Source: a virus. From it: DNA of 64,000 nucleotides. The notes beneath the pieces are model-generated. The model ran no database searches. It was not told the origin of the DNA and saw nothing but the letters and a program-made list of their open reading frames with translations. Positions within the stretch are counted from its first letter, which is position 1, and each line of letters starts with the position of its first letter. Of the stretch, positions 9,602 through 18,340 are shown in pieces. Both the position numbers and the translations under genes were made by a program. Location of the stretch: positions 1-64,000 of IMG/VR virus record IMGVR_UViG_3300017917_002228. One strand, 5' to 3'.

Positions 9602-11092
9602 ATGCCTGCTAGCTCTTCTTTATTCAGAAGTATTTACACTAAAAACGATCCTGACAAATTACCGTATGTACCAGATTATGCGGTTTTATTTTGGCACGCA
9701 CCTGATGGTTTATGGGGTAAAACAACTACAGAAAATGGTAGTTTTGACGGAGCATATAATCCTCAATACTATAGACGTTTTGAGTCAGTTTCAAGATTTC
9801 CAGCATACAATGACCCAAAAGTAGTTTCTTATCCAGTTGTTAAGTGTGTAGCAGATGATGCTAGTTGGACTACAGAAACTGGAAAACTAGAAGATCCTTT
9901 TGTTAGCATTGCAAACACTGTAGCTACTCTTTTAGAAGTTGCAGGACCTCATAACCCCTTAACAATGCTTAGAACTAATATATACACAACATCTGGGTTT
10001 GCAGCTGGAGATACTGCATCTACTAATTTAACATATGTTTATAAAGAAAAAACCGGCTCACAAGCAGGACATTCTCATTTTGTGGATAATGTAAGAGATT
10101 TAATTTATAGTATTAACTACGGTAATTATAAAAATACTGTTAATACAGATGCGCAATATGTTCCTAGCGGTATGCAAACTCTTCAAGTTGATCTATTAAT
10201 ACGAGATCCTAAATTATCAGGCGCTGATAAAAAATTAAATTGGTTACCTAAAAACGTAATAGTATTTGGTTCAACACTTCCAGATCCTTATTATGTAAGA
10301 ACAGATGTACTAACCGCTTCTAACCAAAAACTAGCTGATGGTAAAAAGTATTTACCTTTATTAGCTAAACATCCACATGTTGGTGTAGAAGGTGATGATG
10401 CTGAGTTAATTACTTTTTATGGCAGTTCTAGTTTTTCTAATAACCACACTCATGATAAGCTACCTGTAGCTAATAAGAGCCTATCAAACAAGACCAATCA
10501 GACAGGCTATTTGTATCTGCCTGCAGGTGCACATAATCATGTGGTTGAATATAAAGTTGAAACATTTATTAAGTCTAAGCTACTTAAAGCATGGGTAACT
10601 ACAGAAGATAAAACACCTATTGCTGATGGTGTAATTTTAGCTTTAGCAATAGGACCTGGCACTGGTTATAGCGGCAGTTTTGATAATTCAGATATACTTC
10701 CTCCTAACTGGCATTTTTGTGATGGTACAAACGGTACTCCCGATCTAAGAGATTATTACGTGATGGCAAATTTTGCTGATAGTGATCATGATGTTATTAA
10801 TAGTCCTGGAAATGAAGCTACTGTAGTTTCTATTACTACATCTGCAAACGGTAATCATTCTCACTACTCTGCAGGTCCATTTACTGGTTTTAACGGTACT
10901 ATGATTGATATTGGCGGGCATGGATTTGAAGATAGCTTAAATCACACTCATACTGTCTCAGTTCAACCTTCGTTCAAAAAGAGACCTACAGACTCTACTA
11001 ACGTAACCAACTTTAGAAATTTATTTGAATTTGAGTATGCTCCTCCTACAGTATCGTTAGCATTTATAATGTATAACGAAAATATCGAATAG
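9602..11092 (+). CDS. Short-tail-fibre-like / tail collar protein, His-rich
   Basis: A 496-residue protein. It carries several His-x-His or His-rich clusters (AGHSHF, NNHTHD, AGAHNHV, GNHSHY, LNHTHT). T4 gp12 and gp37 use such HxH motifs to bind metal ions that stabilise fibre trimers. Near residue 375 it has CDGTNGTPDLRDYYVM, the signature of the phage tail-collar/gp12 receptor-binding region. It therefore probably forms a baseplate short fibre or a related receptor-binding trimer. It lies 8 bases after a collagen-like fibre gene and 7 bases before the endolysin. Confidence 0.7.
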   Translation: MPASSSLFRSIYTKNDPDKLPYVPDYAVLFWHAPDGLWGKTTTENGSFDGAYNPQYYRRFESVSRFPAYNDPKVVSYPVVKCVADDASWTTETGKLEDPFVSIANTVATLLEVAGPHNPLTMLRTNIYTTSGFAAGDTASTNLTYVYKEKTGSQAGHSHFVDNVRDLIYSINYGNYKNTVNTDAQYVPSGMQTLQVDLLIRDPKLSGADKKLNWLPKNVIVFGSTLPDPYYVRTDVLTASNQKLADGKKYLPLLAKHPHVGVEGDDAELITFYGSSSFSNNHTHDKLPVANKSLSNKTNQTGYLYLPAGAHNHVVEYKVETFIKSKLLKAWVTTEDKTPIADGVILALAIGPGTGYSGSFDNSDILPPNWHFCDGTNGTPDLRDYYVMANFADSDHDVINSPGNEATVVSITTSANGNHSHYSAGPFTGFNGTMIDIGGHGFEDSLNHTHTVSVQPSFKKRPTDSTNVTNFRNLFEFEYAPPTVSLAFIMYNENIE

Positions 11093-11099
11093 GATTAAA

Positions 11100-11714
11100 A
11101 TGTTTACACAAGAAGATATTTTTAGCGCTTTTCCTAACGCAAAACCAGATATAGTAGATGCACTAGTTAATAGTATTGACTTGCTTGCTAGTGACTACGG
11201 TATCGATACACCTATGAAAATGGCTCATTTTTTAGCTCAGACCGCTCATGAGTCTGGCGGATTTAGACTAATGGAAGAAAATTTAAATTATTCTTCTGAT
11301 CGTCTTGTAGCAGTCTTTCCAAAATATTTTAGAAATGTTGATGCACGTGCTTATCATAGACAACCTGAAAAGATTGCTAATAGAGTGTATGCAAACAGAA
11401 TGGGTAACGGTGATGAAGAAACCGGTGATGGTTATCATTTTAGAGGTCGTGGTTTAATTCAGCTCACCGGTAGAAACAACTATACAATGTTTGCAGAAGA
11501 TAATAATTTAGAATTAGAAGATGCTGTTAACTTCTTAACATCTCCAGAAGGGTCTGTTCAGTCAGCAGCATGGTTCTGGGATAAAGCAAATATTAATCCA
11601 TTAGCAGAAGATGATAATGTAGTCGCCGTTACCAAGAAAATTAATGGTGGTACAAACGGTTTAGAAGAGCGTAAAAAATATACTAACAAGTTTAAAGATC
11701 TTCTAGGTGCATAA
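11100..11714 (+). CDS. GH19-family endolysin (chitinase-like muramidase)
   Basis: A 204-residue peptidoglycan hydrolase of the GH19/class I chitinase fold, used by many phages as endolysin. Supporting motifs are MAHFLAQTAHESGGF around residues 41-55, with the likely catalytic Glu51, a second acidic residue near Glu60, and YHFRGRGLIQLTGRNNY at 112-128. No signal peptide or transmembrane segment is visible, so release probably needs a holin. The candidate is the leftward 3-TM gene at 54922-55287. The gene sits among tail genes, so a virion-associated lysin acting at the baseplate is also possible. Confidence 0.85.
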   Translation: MFTQEDIFSAFPNAKPDIVDALVNSIDLLASDYGIDTPMKMAHFLAQTAHESGGFRLMEENLNYSSDRLVAVFPKYFRNVDARAYHRQPEKIANRVYANRMGNGDEETGDGYHFRGRGLIQLTGRNNYTMFAEDNNLELEDAVNFLTSPEGSVQSAAWFWDKANINPLAEDDNVVAVTKKINGGTNGLEERKKYTNKFKDLLGA

Positions 11715-12052
11715 TGGCACAGCAACCGGTAGCTCGTTTAGGAGATGTAAGTAGTCACGGCGGTGTTATAATATCGGTACTTTCTGTAACTACCGATACT
11801 AATAATATAAAAACTGCTCGTGTAACTGATTTACATTTTTGTCCTAAAAGAGGTCATGGTATTACACCTATCGTAAACGGTTCTGGAAATTTTAGAGCTG
11901 AAGGTAAAATAGTGGCAGTTAGAGGTAGTGTTTGTGGTTGCGGTGCATTAATAACTACTGGTAGTGGAAATACTTTTGCTCCGTTAGAATCTCCTAGAGG
12001 AGCATTTATTGTTAGTCAAGATCAGTTAAATAGAGGTATTTGGTTAGGATGA
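11714..12052 (+). CDS. PAAR-repeat baseplate spike-tip protein
   Basis: A 112-residue protein with PAAR-family features: an [11 protein letters not shown] start, a central H-F-C-P-K-R-G-H-G segment, [11 protein letters not shown]-like Gly/Cys motifs and a short length. PAAR proteins form a metal-bound cone sharpening the central spike (T4 gp5.4 family). The ATG overlaps the endolysin stop by one base, and the next gene starts with an ATGA overlap, so the three are probably translationally coupled. Confidence 0.75.
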   Translation: MAQQPVARLGDVSSHGGVIISVLSVTTDTNNIKTARVTDLHFCPKRGHGITPIVNGSGNFRAEGKIVAVRGSVCGCGALITTGSGNTFAPLESPRGAFIVSQDQLNRGIWLG

Positions 12053-13035
12053 AAATTTTTGTTCAAGGTGAGATTTTAACTGCAGAAGATCTTAACGCTA
12101 ACTTTCGTAAAGCGTCTACACCTGAGTTAGATTATCGCTATTATGGTGGTGTGTTTACTGAGCCGTGGAGTGTGTTTAGAGCTGGGTCTAATAGTGATCT
12201 AGTTTACGAGCAGATTAATGATGCTGCTATAGGCGACTATATTATTCGTACTGACAAGTATGTTTGGGCTATTGGTAATTTAGTTCCTCTTGATCCAACT
12301 CAAGATTATGAATGTGAGATGTGGATTAGAAGAATATCAGGTTCTGGTGCTGGTACTCATTATATGGTTGTTGCTCAATTTGATGGTGATGGTAATAGAA
12401 TAAGTCAAGATGGTACTGACTATTATTATCCAGTATCAGATCAACCAATGTCAAGTATACCTACTACTTGGACAAAATACAAGTATTTAGTAGGACCAAG
12501 AGCATCTAGAGGACATCACCCTAACGCTAAATTTATTGCAATAGGGTTTATAGTAAACTATCCGTTTCAACCAAACTATGTTGTTGAGATGTGCGGATTT
12601 AAGTGTCGTACTAATTCTATAGGTTATACTGGTTCTTTCGGATATACAGGATCACAAGGCATCCAAGGTATACAAGGAATTCCTGGACCGCAAGGTGTTC
12701 AAGGTATACAGGGACCTCAAGGTCCACAAGGACCACAGGGTGCGCAAGGCCCTGCTGGTGCTTCTGGATCAGGAGGCATAACAACTGCAACTGGATTAGT
12801 AACTAATTTTACTGTAGGAACTTATATAACCGCTGGTTCTACCATAATTGCTTATGGAAACGAAGCTATATCATTTTATACTTTACATGGAGTAATGTAT
12901 TTGCAAGACCCGAACGTCTGGGGTGATCAAGGTGGTTATACTTTCTCAAATACCTCTTTACCATATTATGGGTTTATATTAATGCCGGGTACATGGGCAA
13001 GAAGAGGCGTAGGATTATTTCAGAGGATTGCATAA
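12049..13035 (+). CDS. Fibre/baseplate protein with classical collagen repeat
   Basis: A 328-residue protein starting at the ATG that overlaps the PAAR gene stop. The N terminus [18 protein letters not shown] is a common phage fibre/baseplate attachment motif. Residues about 60-185 form a beta-rich domain. A collagen segment at about 195-240 begins with two GYTGS units and then changes to conventional Gly-Pro/Ile-Gln triplets (GPQ, GIQ), unlike the GFTGSx fibres upstream. A C-terminal domain of about 85 residues follows. Probably a virion appendage; partner unknown. Confidence 0.7.
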   Translation: MKIFVQGEILTAEDLNANFRKASTPELDYRYYGGVFTEPWSVFRAGSNSDLVYEQINDAAIGDYIIRTDKYVWAIGNLVPLDPTQDYECEMWIRRISGSGAGTHYMVVAQFDGDGNRISQDGTDYYYPVSDQPMSSIPTTWTKYKYLVGPRASRGHHPNAKFIAIGFIVNYPFQPNYVVEMCGFKCRTNSIGYTGSFGYTGSQGIQGIQGIPGPQGVQGIQGPQGPQGPQGAQGPAGASGSGGITTATGLVTNFTVGTYITAGSTIIAYGNEAISFYTLHGVMYLQDPNVWGDQGGYTFSNTSLPYYGFILMPGTWARRGVGLFQRIA

Positions 13036-13304
13036 TGATAGTTATTAATATTAAAAATGTTAAAAAATTTTGGAACGGTAGTTATAATTTAGTTGCAGAC
13101 TTTGAAACATCTGATGGTGTTTTTACTGCTCCTTTTTGCTTATCACCTATTGATAGTGCACCTGCAGCTGCAATAATAAAAGAGATGATCGATAACGGTG
13201 AATATGAAGGTAGTATAGAATTTGTGCCTGAACCAGCTCCAGAAGAAATAAATACATTAAGAGAACGTATTCAAGCAGAGATAAAAACTAATGGCAATCC
13301 ATAG
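13035..13304 (+). CDS. Small conserved phage protein of unknown function
   Basis: An 89-residue protein chosen from the ATG that overlaps the previous stop (TAATG). It has an N-terminal beta-rich half (IVINIKNVKKFWNGSYNLVADFETSDG) and an acidic C-terminal helix (PEPAPEEINTLRERIQAEI). It overlaps gp13 by 14 bases. The position between fibre and neck genes suggests a structural or fibre-assembly accessory role, but no family is recognised. Confidence 0.5.
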   Translation: MIVINIKNVKKFWNGSYNLVADFETSDGVFTAPFCLSPIDSAPAAAIIKEMIDNGEYEGSIEFVPEPAPEEINTLRERIQAEIKTNGNP

Positions 13305-14028
13305 TAGAGAAGAATTTAAAGAGTATTGCCTTAGAAAGTTAGGCAAACCAGTTATTGAAATCAACGTAGATGACGATCAAGTTGAAGATCGTATTGATGA
13401 AGCGTTGAAATATTACTGGGACTATCACTTTGATGGTACAGAAAAGATTTACTATAAGCACCAGATTACAGAACAAGATGTAACTAACAAGTACATCACA
13501 TTACCAAACAACATCATTGGTGCTGTAAGTATTTTCGACATAGGCGATTATATATCAGTTAATAATATTTTCAACATAAGATATCAGATTGCACTAAACG
13601 ATTTGTATACATTGACATATCAGTCAATGGTTCCATACTACATGGCATTCCAGCACATTCAGTTATTAGAACAGCTTTTAGTAGGTAAACAACCAATTCG
13701 TTATAACAGACGCACTAATAAGCTTTACATAGATGTAAACTGGGAAAAAGTAACACCAGGTTATTACTTAGTTGTAGAAGCATACCAGATTGTAGATCCA
13801 ACTGAATATCAAGATGTATGGAACGATTGGTGGTTACAGCGTTATGCAACCCAGCTTATTAAGAAGCAATGGGGTACTAATTTAACTAAATTTACTGGCA
13901 TGTCTTTACCAGGTGGTGTACAATTTAACGGTGAAAAAATTTATAATGATGCTCATGAAGATATTGAGAAACTTGAAGCTGAAATGATTAACAGCTACAG
14001 CTTGCCTGTTGCAGATATGATAGGCTGA
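13291..14028 (+). CDS. gp13: Neck protein gp13
   Basis: A 245-residue homologue of T4 gp13, which together with gp14 completes the head after packaging and forms the neck to which the tail joins. The N-terminal EINVDDDQVEDRIDEALKYY-type helix and the DYHFDGTEKIYY segment are characteristic of the T4-like family. gp14, gp15, gp16 and gp17 follow in the T4 order with stop/start overlaps, indicating one late operon. Confidence 0.85.
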   Translation: MAIHSREEFKEYCLRKLGKPVIEINVDDDQVEDRIDEALKYYWDYHFDGTEKIYYKHQITEQDVTNKYITLPNNIIGAVSIFDIGDYISVNNIFNIRYQIALNDLYTLTYQSMVPYYMAFQHIQLLEQLLVGKQPIRYNRRTNKLYIDVNWEKVTPGYYLVVEAYQIVDPTEYQDVWNDWWLQRYATQLIKKQWGTNLTKFTGMSLPGGVQFNGEKIYNDAHEDIEKLEAEMINSYSLPVADMIG

Positions 14029-14756
14029 TGGCTACTAACTTTTACTTTAATAACTTCTCTTCGTCTGGTGAACAGGCTCTCATAGAAAATCTTATCATAG
14101 AATCTATTAAGATCTATGGTGTAGAAAACTATTACATTCCTCGTAAGATTGTTAATAAAGATACTACATTTAGAGAGCAAGAGTTTGCTGAGTACGGTGA
14201 AGCTATTAATGTTGAAATGTATATTAGAAACTTTGATGGTTTCGAAGGTGATGGAGAATTCTTATCTAAGTTTGGCGTACAGGTAAGAGATCAGATTACC
14301 TTTACAATTGCTATGAGAGTGTTTGAGGCGGAAGTAGGTAGAAATATTCAACGTGATCGTCCTCTAGAAAACGATCTAGTTTGGTTTCCATTTAATAAAG
14401 CACTATATCAAATCAAGTATGTTAATAAGAAGCCTGTCTTTTATCAGATGGGCGCGTTGCAGATGTATGATGTTGTTTGTGAATTATACGAGTATTCAAA
14501 CGAAGTGTTTAATACCGGTATTGACATTATCGACGAGACATATAATGCATTCCTCACAACAACTGATCCATATTTAATTACTACTGAAAATGGCGCATCT
14601 ATATTTACAGAAAATAGCTACGCTATTATTGAAGAAGAATATAGTATCGATTATCTAGACGGTAATGCTCAAAACGAAAGCTTTGAACAGCAAGCTATTG
14701 AGTTCTTAGATTTTTCTGAACGTGATCCGTTCAGTGAGTTAGATAGGAGAGCTTAA
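14028..14756 (+). CDS. gp14: Neck protein gp14
   Basis: A 242-residue homologue of the T4 gp14 head-completion protein. The segment ENLIIESIKIYGVENYYIPR followed by EQEFAEYGEAINVEMYI is typical of the family. It overlaps gp13 (TGATG) and gp15 (TAATG), consistent with coordinated translation of neck components. The C terminus is acidic and ends in RDPFSELDRR. Confidence 0.85.
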   Translation: MATNFYFNNFSSSGEQALIENLIIESIKIYGVENYYIPRKIVNKDTTFREQEFAEYGEAINVEMYIRNFDGFEGDGEFLSKFGVQVRDQITFTIAMRVFEAEVGRNIQRDRPLENDLVWFPFNKALYQIKYVNKKPVFYQMGALQMYDVVCELYEYSNEVFNTGIDIIDETYNAFLTTTDPYLITTENGASIFTENSYAIIEEEYSIDYLDGNAQNESFEQQAIEFLDFSERDPFSELDRRA

Positions 14757-15565
14757 TGCTTAACGTTCCATTTTATAATTCTCTCTTTAAAAAATATGTT
14801 ATTATATTCGGCACCCTTTTTAACAATATTAAAATTGAGAGAAAAAATACTGACGGTACATTAGAGCAAACATTTACAGTTCCAATTGCATATGGACCTA
14901 GAGAAAAGTTTCTTGCTCGTATTGAAGAAAACCCAGATGCAGCTATGCTAACTGCTATCAAATTACCTCGTATGGCATTTGAAATAACAGGAGTTAATTA
15001 TGCAGCTGATAGAAAGCTACAGACAGTAAATAAGATAGCTTCGAAGAAAAATATTAACGGTAAAAACGTTTATAGTAAAGTTTATAATCCAGCTCCATAT
15101 GATATTGAGTTTCAATTAGATATTATGTCTAAAACTATGGAAGATGGTCTACGTATTGTAGAGCAAATTCTTCCATACTTCACTCCTGAATGGACTGTAT
15201 CAGCAAAGTTGTTAGGCGCTGATTTTGATAATGTCACTGATATTCCTTTGGTACTTGATAGTGTCGCTATTGATGATAGTTATGCTGCTGACTTTATTAC
15301 AAGACGAGTCTTAATATTTACTCTTCGTTTTACTATGAAGTGTTACTTCTATGGACCAGTAACTGAGAGCAAGCTAATTAAATTAGTAGACGTAAGATTA
15401 TATGCCAACCCAACTGCCAATAATGGCATTGTTACAACAACAATAAGACCAGGTCTAACAGCTGACGGGCAACCTACTTCTAATGCTGATCTTTCAGTAG
15501 CGTTAGCAATGATAGATGAAGATGATAATTATGGATTTATTGTGACTGTGGAAGATAATGCATGA
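14756..15565 (+). CDS. gp15: Tail terminator / sheath stabiliser gp15
   Basis: A 269-residue homologue of T4 gp15, which caps the tail tube and sheath and connects to the gp13-gp14 neck. Recognisable features are LNVPFYNSLFKKYVIIFGTLFNNI, the YGPREKFLARI segment and LPRMAFEITGVNYA. The adjacency to gp14 and gp16 is the same as in T4. Confidence 0.85.
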   Translation: MLNVPFYNSLFKKYVIIFGTLFNNIKIERKNTDGTLEQTFTVPIAYGPREKFLARIEENPDAAMLTAIKLPRMAFEITGVNYAADRKLQTVNKIASKKNINGKNVYSKVYNPAPYDIEFQLDIMSKTMEDGLRIVEQILPYFTPEWTVSAKLLGADFDNVTDIPLVLDSVAIDDSYAADFITRRVLIFTLRFTMKCYFYGPVTESKLIKLVDVRLYANPTANNGIVTTTIRPGLTADGQPTSNADLSVALAMIDEDDNYGFIVTVEDNA

Positions 15566-15960
15566 GTGATAAAAAAATAGCACAATCTCTTGGAATGGAT
15601 CCTTTAGTGGATCAACCTAATAAAGTAATTCTACCTCCTAAAAAAGTTCCAGAGAATAACGATTATGAATATGCTCGTCAGAATATGTACAATATTCTTG
15701 AACGAGGTACAGATGCTTTGGAAGAAATGCTTGAGATTGCCAAACAATCAGAGAGTGCTAGAGCGTTTGAAGTAGTAAGTAATCTTATTAAGACGCTTGC
15801 TGAGACTAACAAAGATCTATTAGATCTTGCTAAGAAGCAAAAAGATCTAGTCAAAGAAGAAGATGGTCCTCAAAAGACTGTCACTAACAACAATCTATTT
15901 GTAGGGTCATCTACAGAACTATTGAAAATGATTAAAAAGTCTTCAGAAACTGAGGAGTGA
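15562..15960 (+). CDS. gp16: Terminase small subunit gp16
   Basis: A 132-residue protein in the gp16 position, about the family length. The NDYEYARQNMYNILERGTDALEEMLEIAKQSES segment is the central coiled-coil of T4-like small terminases, which assemble as rings and regulate gp17. It starts with an ATGA overlap on gp15. Unlike T4, the large terminase does not follow directly; an oxygenase gene intervenes. Confidence 0.8.
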   Translation: MSDKKIAQSLGMDPLVDQPNKVILPPKKVPENNDYEYARQNMYNILERGTDALEEMLEIAKQSESARAFEVVSNLIKTLAETNKDLLDLAKKQKDLVKEEDGPQKTVTNNNLFVGSSTELLKMIKKSSETEE

Positions 15961-15966
15961 TTTGTT

Positions 15967-16686
15967 ATGATTGATCTAAGGCTTATTCAATCCATTAATT
16001 TGGATCTTTTCCCTGTACCTGTTACAGTTATTCAGCTTGGTGAACAAAGCCGGGAAATGAATAAAAAAATTATTGAAGCTATTATGGAAGAAAAAAATAA
16101 TAGCGAATATAAAATTCTTCGTTCAGGTATTAATGTTTGGCAAAGCAAATACGATTTAGAAAAGCGTTATGATATTTTTGCTGCTCTAAAAGAGAGATTT
16201 TCAGAGCTAATTAAACCCGCATTAAATAGAGCAGGTTTTTCTAACGACATATCTTCTTATCTAGAAGTAGAAGAGTTCTGGGCAAACGTAGATGAAACAT
16301 CTTACGGTTTTACTGCCCCTCATATTCATGGTGTAGGTAATACAGCGTATGCAGGTGTTTATTATCCTACAAGCGGTTTAAAAAACGGTAAGAGTATTTC
16401 AGAAGATGAAAATTTAAATACTCCTAAAGATATTTTAGAGGCATCTTCTAGACCTAAACCTGGCTCATTAGTTTTAATGGATCCAGGTATGAATACTAAA
16501 TCACTAGTAATGCCTCATAGAGATGACTTTAGACGTTATCCTTATTATGGGTTGCCGTTTTGTATTACTCCAAGAGAGGGAACACTAGTTCTTTTTCCTG
16601 CATACTTAATGCACTACGTTTCACCAGTTGAGCAGGATGACTTTACAAGAATTAGTATAGCATTTAGTGTAAATATTAAGAGATGA
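15967..16686 (+). CDS. Putative 2OG-Fe(II) oxygenase
   Basis: A 239-residue protein resembling the 2OG-Fe(II) oxygenase group (PF13759 type) common in marine and cyanophage T4-like genomes. Features are FWANVDETSYG, then PHIHG with His119/His121 as possible iron ligands, AYAGVYYP, GTLVLFPAYLMHYVSPV with His216, and a C-terminal R-I-S-I-A-F-S-V-N with Arg228 as a possible 2-oxoglutarate contact. The substrate is unknown; hydroxylation of a virion protein is a common proposal. It lies 6 bases after gp16 and overlaps gp17 by ATGA, so it is expressed with the packaging genes. Confidence 0.7.
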   Translation: MIDLRLIQSINLDLFPVPVTVIQLGEQSREMNKKIIEAIMEEKNNSEYKILRSGINVWQSKYDLEKRYDIFAALKERFSELIKPALNRAGFSNDISSYLEVEEFWANVDETSYGFTAPHIHGVGNTAYAGVYYPTSGLKNGKSISEDENLNTPKDILEASSRPKPGSLVLMDPGMNTKSLVMPHRDDFRRYPYYGLPFCITPREGTLVLFPAYLMHYVSPVEQDDFTRISIAFSVNIKR

Positions 16687-18284
16687 ACAATACAGATTTT
16701 TATCTTGGAAATAAAAACTTAAAACGATCTGACGTCAGGATCGAATTTACAAAAGAACAAATTCAAGAGTACATAAAGTGCGCTGAGGATGTAGAATACT
16801 TTTGTGAAAAATATGTTAAGATTGTTAGCGTAGATAGAGGTCTAGTCCCATTTAAACCTTTTGAATATCAGAAGAAGATGTTCAAGACGTTTGATGATAA
16901 CCGCTTTACAATTTGTAAGATGCCTCGTCAGGTTGGTAAAACAACAGGCGTTGTAGGTTATCTACTCCATAAAGTTCTCTTTAACGAGAACTATAACATC
17001 GCTGTTCTAGCTAACAAACAACAACAGGCCAGAGAAATCTTATCCAGGGTTCAGTTAGCATACGAATGGCTACCAAAATGGCTGCAACAAGGAGTAGTAG
17101 AATGGAACAAAGGAAACTTAGAACTTGAAAACGGTTCAAAGATTCTTGCATCGTCTACATCCTCATCTGCTATTCGTGGACAATCCTATAACCTAATTTA
17201 TCTAGACGAGTTTGCGTTCGTTCCTCGCAACATGCAAGATAGCTTCTTTGCATCGGTCTTCCCTACCATTACATCTGGTACATCATCTAAACTGCTCATA
17301 ACATCTACACCTAACGGTATGAATCTATTTTATAAGATATGGATGGATAGCGTTAATGGTGAAAACAGTTATGCAAGAGTAGACGTTCACTGGTCAGACG
17401 TTCCAGGGAGAGATGAAGCCTGGAAAGAACTGATGATACGAAGCACATCAGTAGATCAGTTCAGACAAGAGTTTGAATGTGAGTTCTTAGGTTCATCTAA
17501 CACTCTTATCCACCCATCTGTGTTATCTAGATTGGCATATGTACCTGCTTTAAGACAGCAGCATGGTGTAAAAATATACAAAGAGCCTATTAAAGGTCAT
17601 GTCTATGCAATGTGTGTAGATGTATCTGAAGGATTAGGTTTAGATAGTAGCGCGTTCACTATTGTAGATAGTAGCGTAATGCCTTATGAGGTAGTAGCAA
17701 CTTATAAAGATGCAAACATGAGTCAGCTTATGTTTCCTACCTTAATAGCATCGATAGCCAAATACTATAATGAAGCAGCCGTGTTAGTAGAAATTAATAC
17801 TGGACAACAGGTCGTAACATTATTACAGCAAGATCTAGAGTACGAAAACGTTGTTATGACCAAAGTAAATGGCCGTAAAGGTATTAACATAGGTTTAGAT
17901 GCTGGTAAGTCTAGATTTGGTATTAAAACTACTGCTGTTACTAAAAGAATAGGTTGTGCAAACTTAAAAACTATAATAGAAGCCGATAAAATTGTTCTTA
18001 ATGATTATGATATTATACATGAGCTTTCTACATATGTGGTAGACAAGAACACATATAATGCAGAAGAAGGTTATCATGATGATCTTGTGATGTGCCTTGT
18101 TCTGTTTGCTTGGATGGTTAGTCAAAACTACTTTAAAGAAGCTTCTAACACTGACGTCAGACGTCAACTTGAACAGGAAGTAGAAGATGACTATACACCT
18201 TTCGGCATTATCGATGATGGAATGCCAGATGATTTTGAGAAACCTATGTCTCAAGATCAATTTGAGCGTTGGCTCCTAAACTAA
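16683..18284 (+). CDS. gp17: Terminase large subunit gp17 (ATPase-nuclease)
   Basis: A 533-residue packaging motor protein. The N-terminal ATPase has a Walker A variant RQVGKTT (residues 82-88), a Walker B LIYLDEFAF with Asp175/Glu176, and a coupling motif near ITSTPNG (207-212). The C-terminal RNase H-like nuclease has Asp313 in CVDVSEGLGLD and a late acidic pair in YHDDLVMCLVL. Length and motif order match T4 gp17, which cuts concatemeric DNA and drives packaging at the portal. Confidence 0.93.
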   Translation: MNNTDFYLGNKNLKRSDVRIEFTKEQIQEYIKCAEDVEYFCEKYVKIVSVDRGLVPFKPFEYQKKMFKTFDDNRFTICKMPRQVGKTTGVVGYLLHKVLFNENYNIAVLANKQQQAREILSRVQLAYEWLPKWLQQGVVEWNKGNLELENGSKILASSTSSSAIRGQSYNLIYLDEFAFVPRNMQDSFFASVFPTITSGTSSKLLITSTPNGMNLFYKIWMDSVNGENSYARVDVHWSDVPGRDEAWKELMIRSTSVDQFRQEFECEFLGSSNTLIHPSVLSRLAYVPALRQQHGVKIYKEPIKGHVYAMCVDVSEGLGLDSSAFTIVDSSVMPYEVVATYKDANMSQLMFPTLIASIAKYYNEAAVLVEINTGQQVVTLLQQDLEYENVVMTKVNGRKGINIGLDAGKSRFGIKTTAVTKRIGCANLKTIIEADKIVLNDYDIIHELSTYVVDKNTYNAEEGYHDDLVMCLVLFAWMVSQNYFKEASNTDVRRQLEQEVEDDYTPFGIIDDGMPDDFEKPMSQDQFERWLLN

Positions 18285-18289
18285 GAAAA

Positions 18290-18297
18290 TATAAATA
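18290..18297 (+). promoter_or_regulatory. T4-type late promoter
   Basis: TATAAATA, a perfect T4 late element, 43 bases before the sheath gene. The sheath gene has a clear AAAGGAGAAA ribosome-binding site. Confidence 0.8.
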
Positions 18298-18340
18298 AAC
18301 AACAAGATATTGAACTGTTTTTATTATAAAGGAGAAACCA

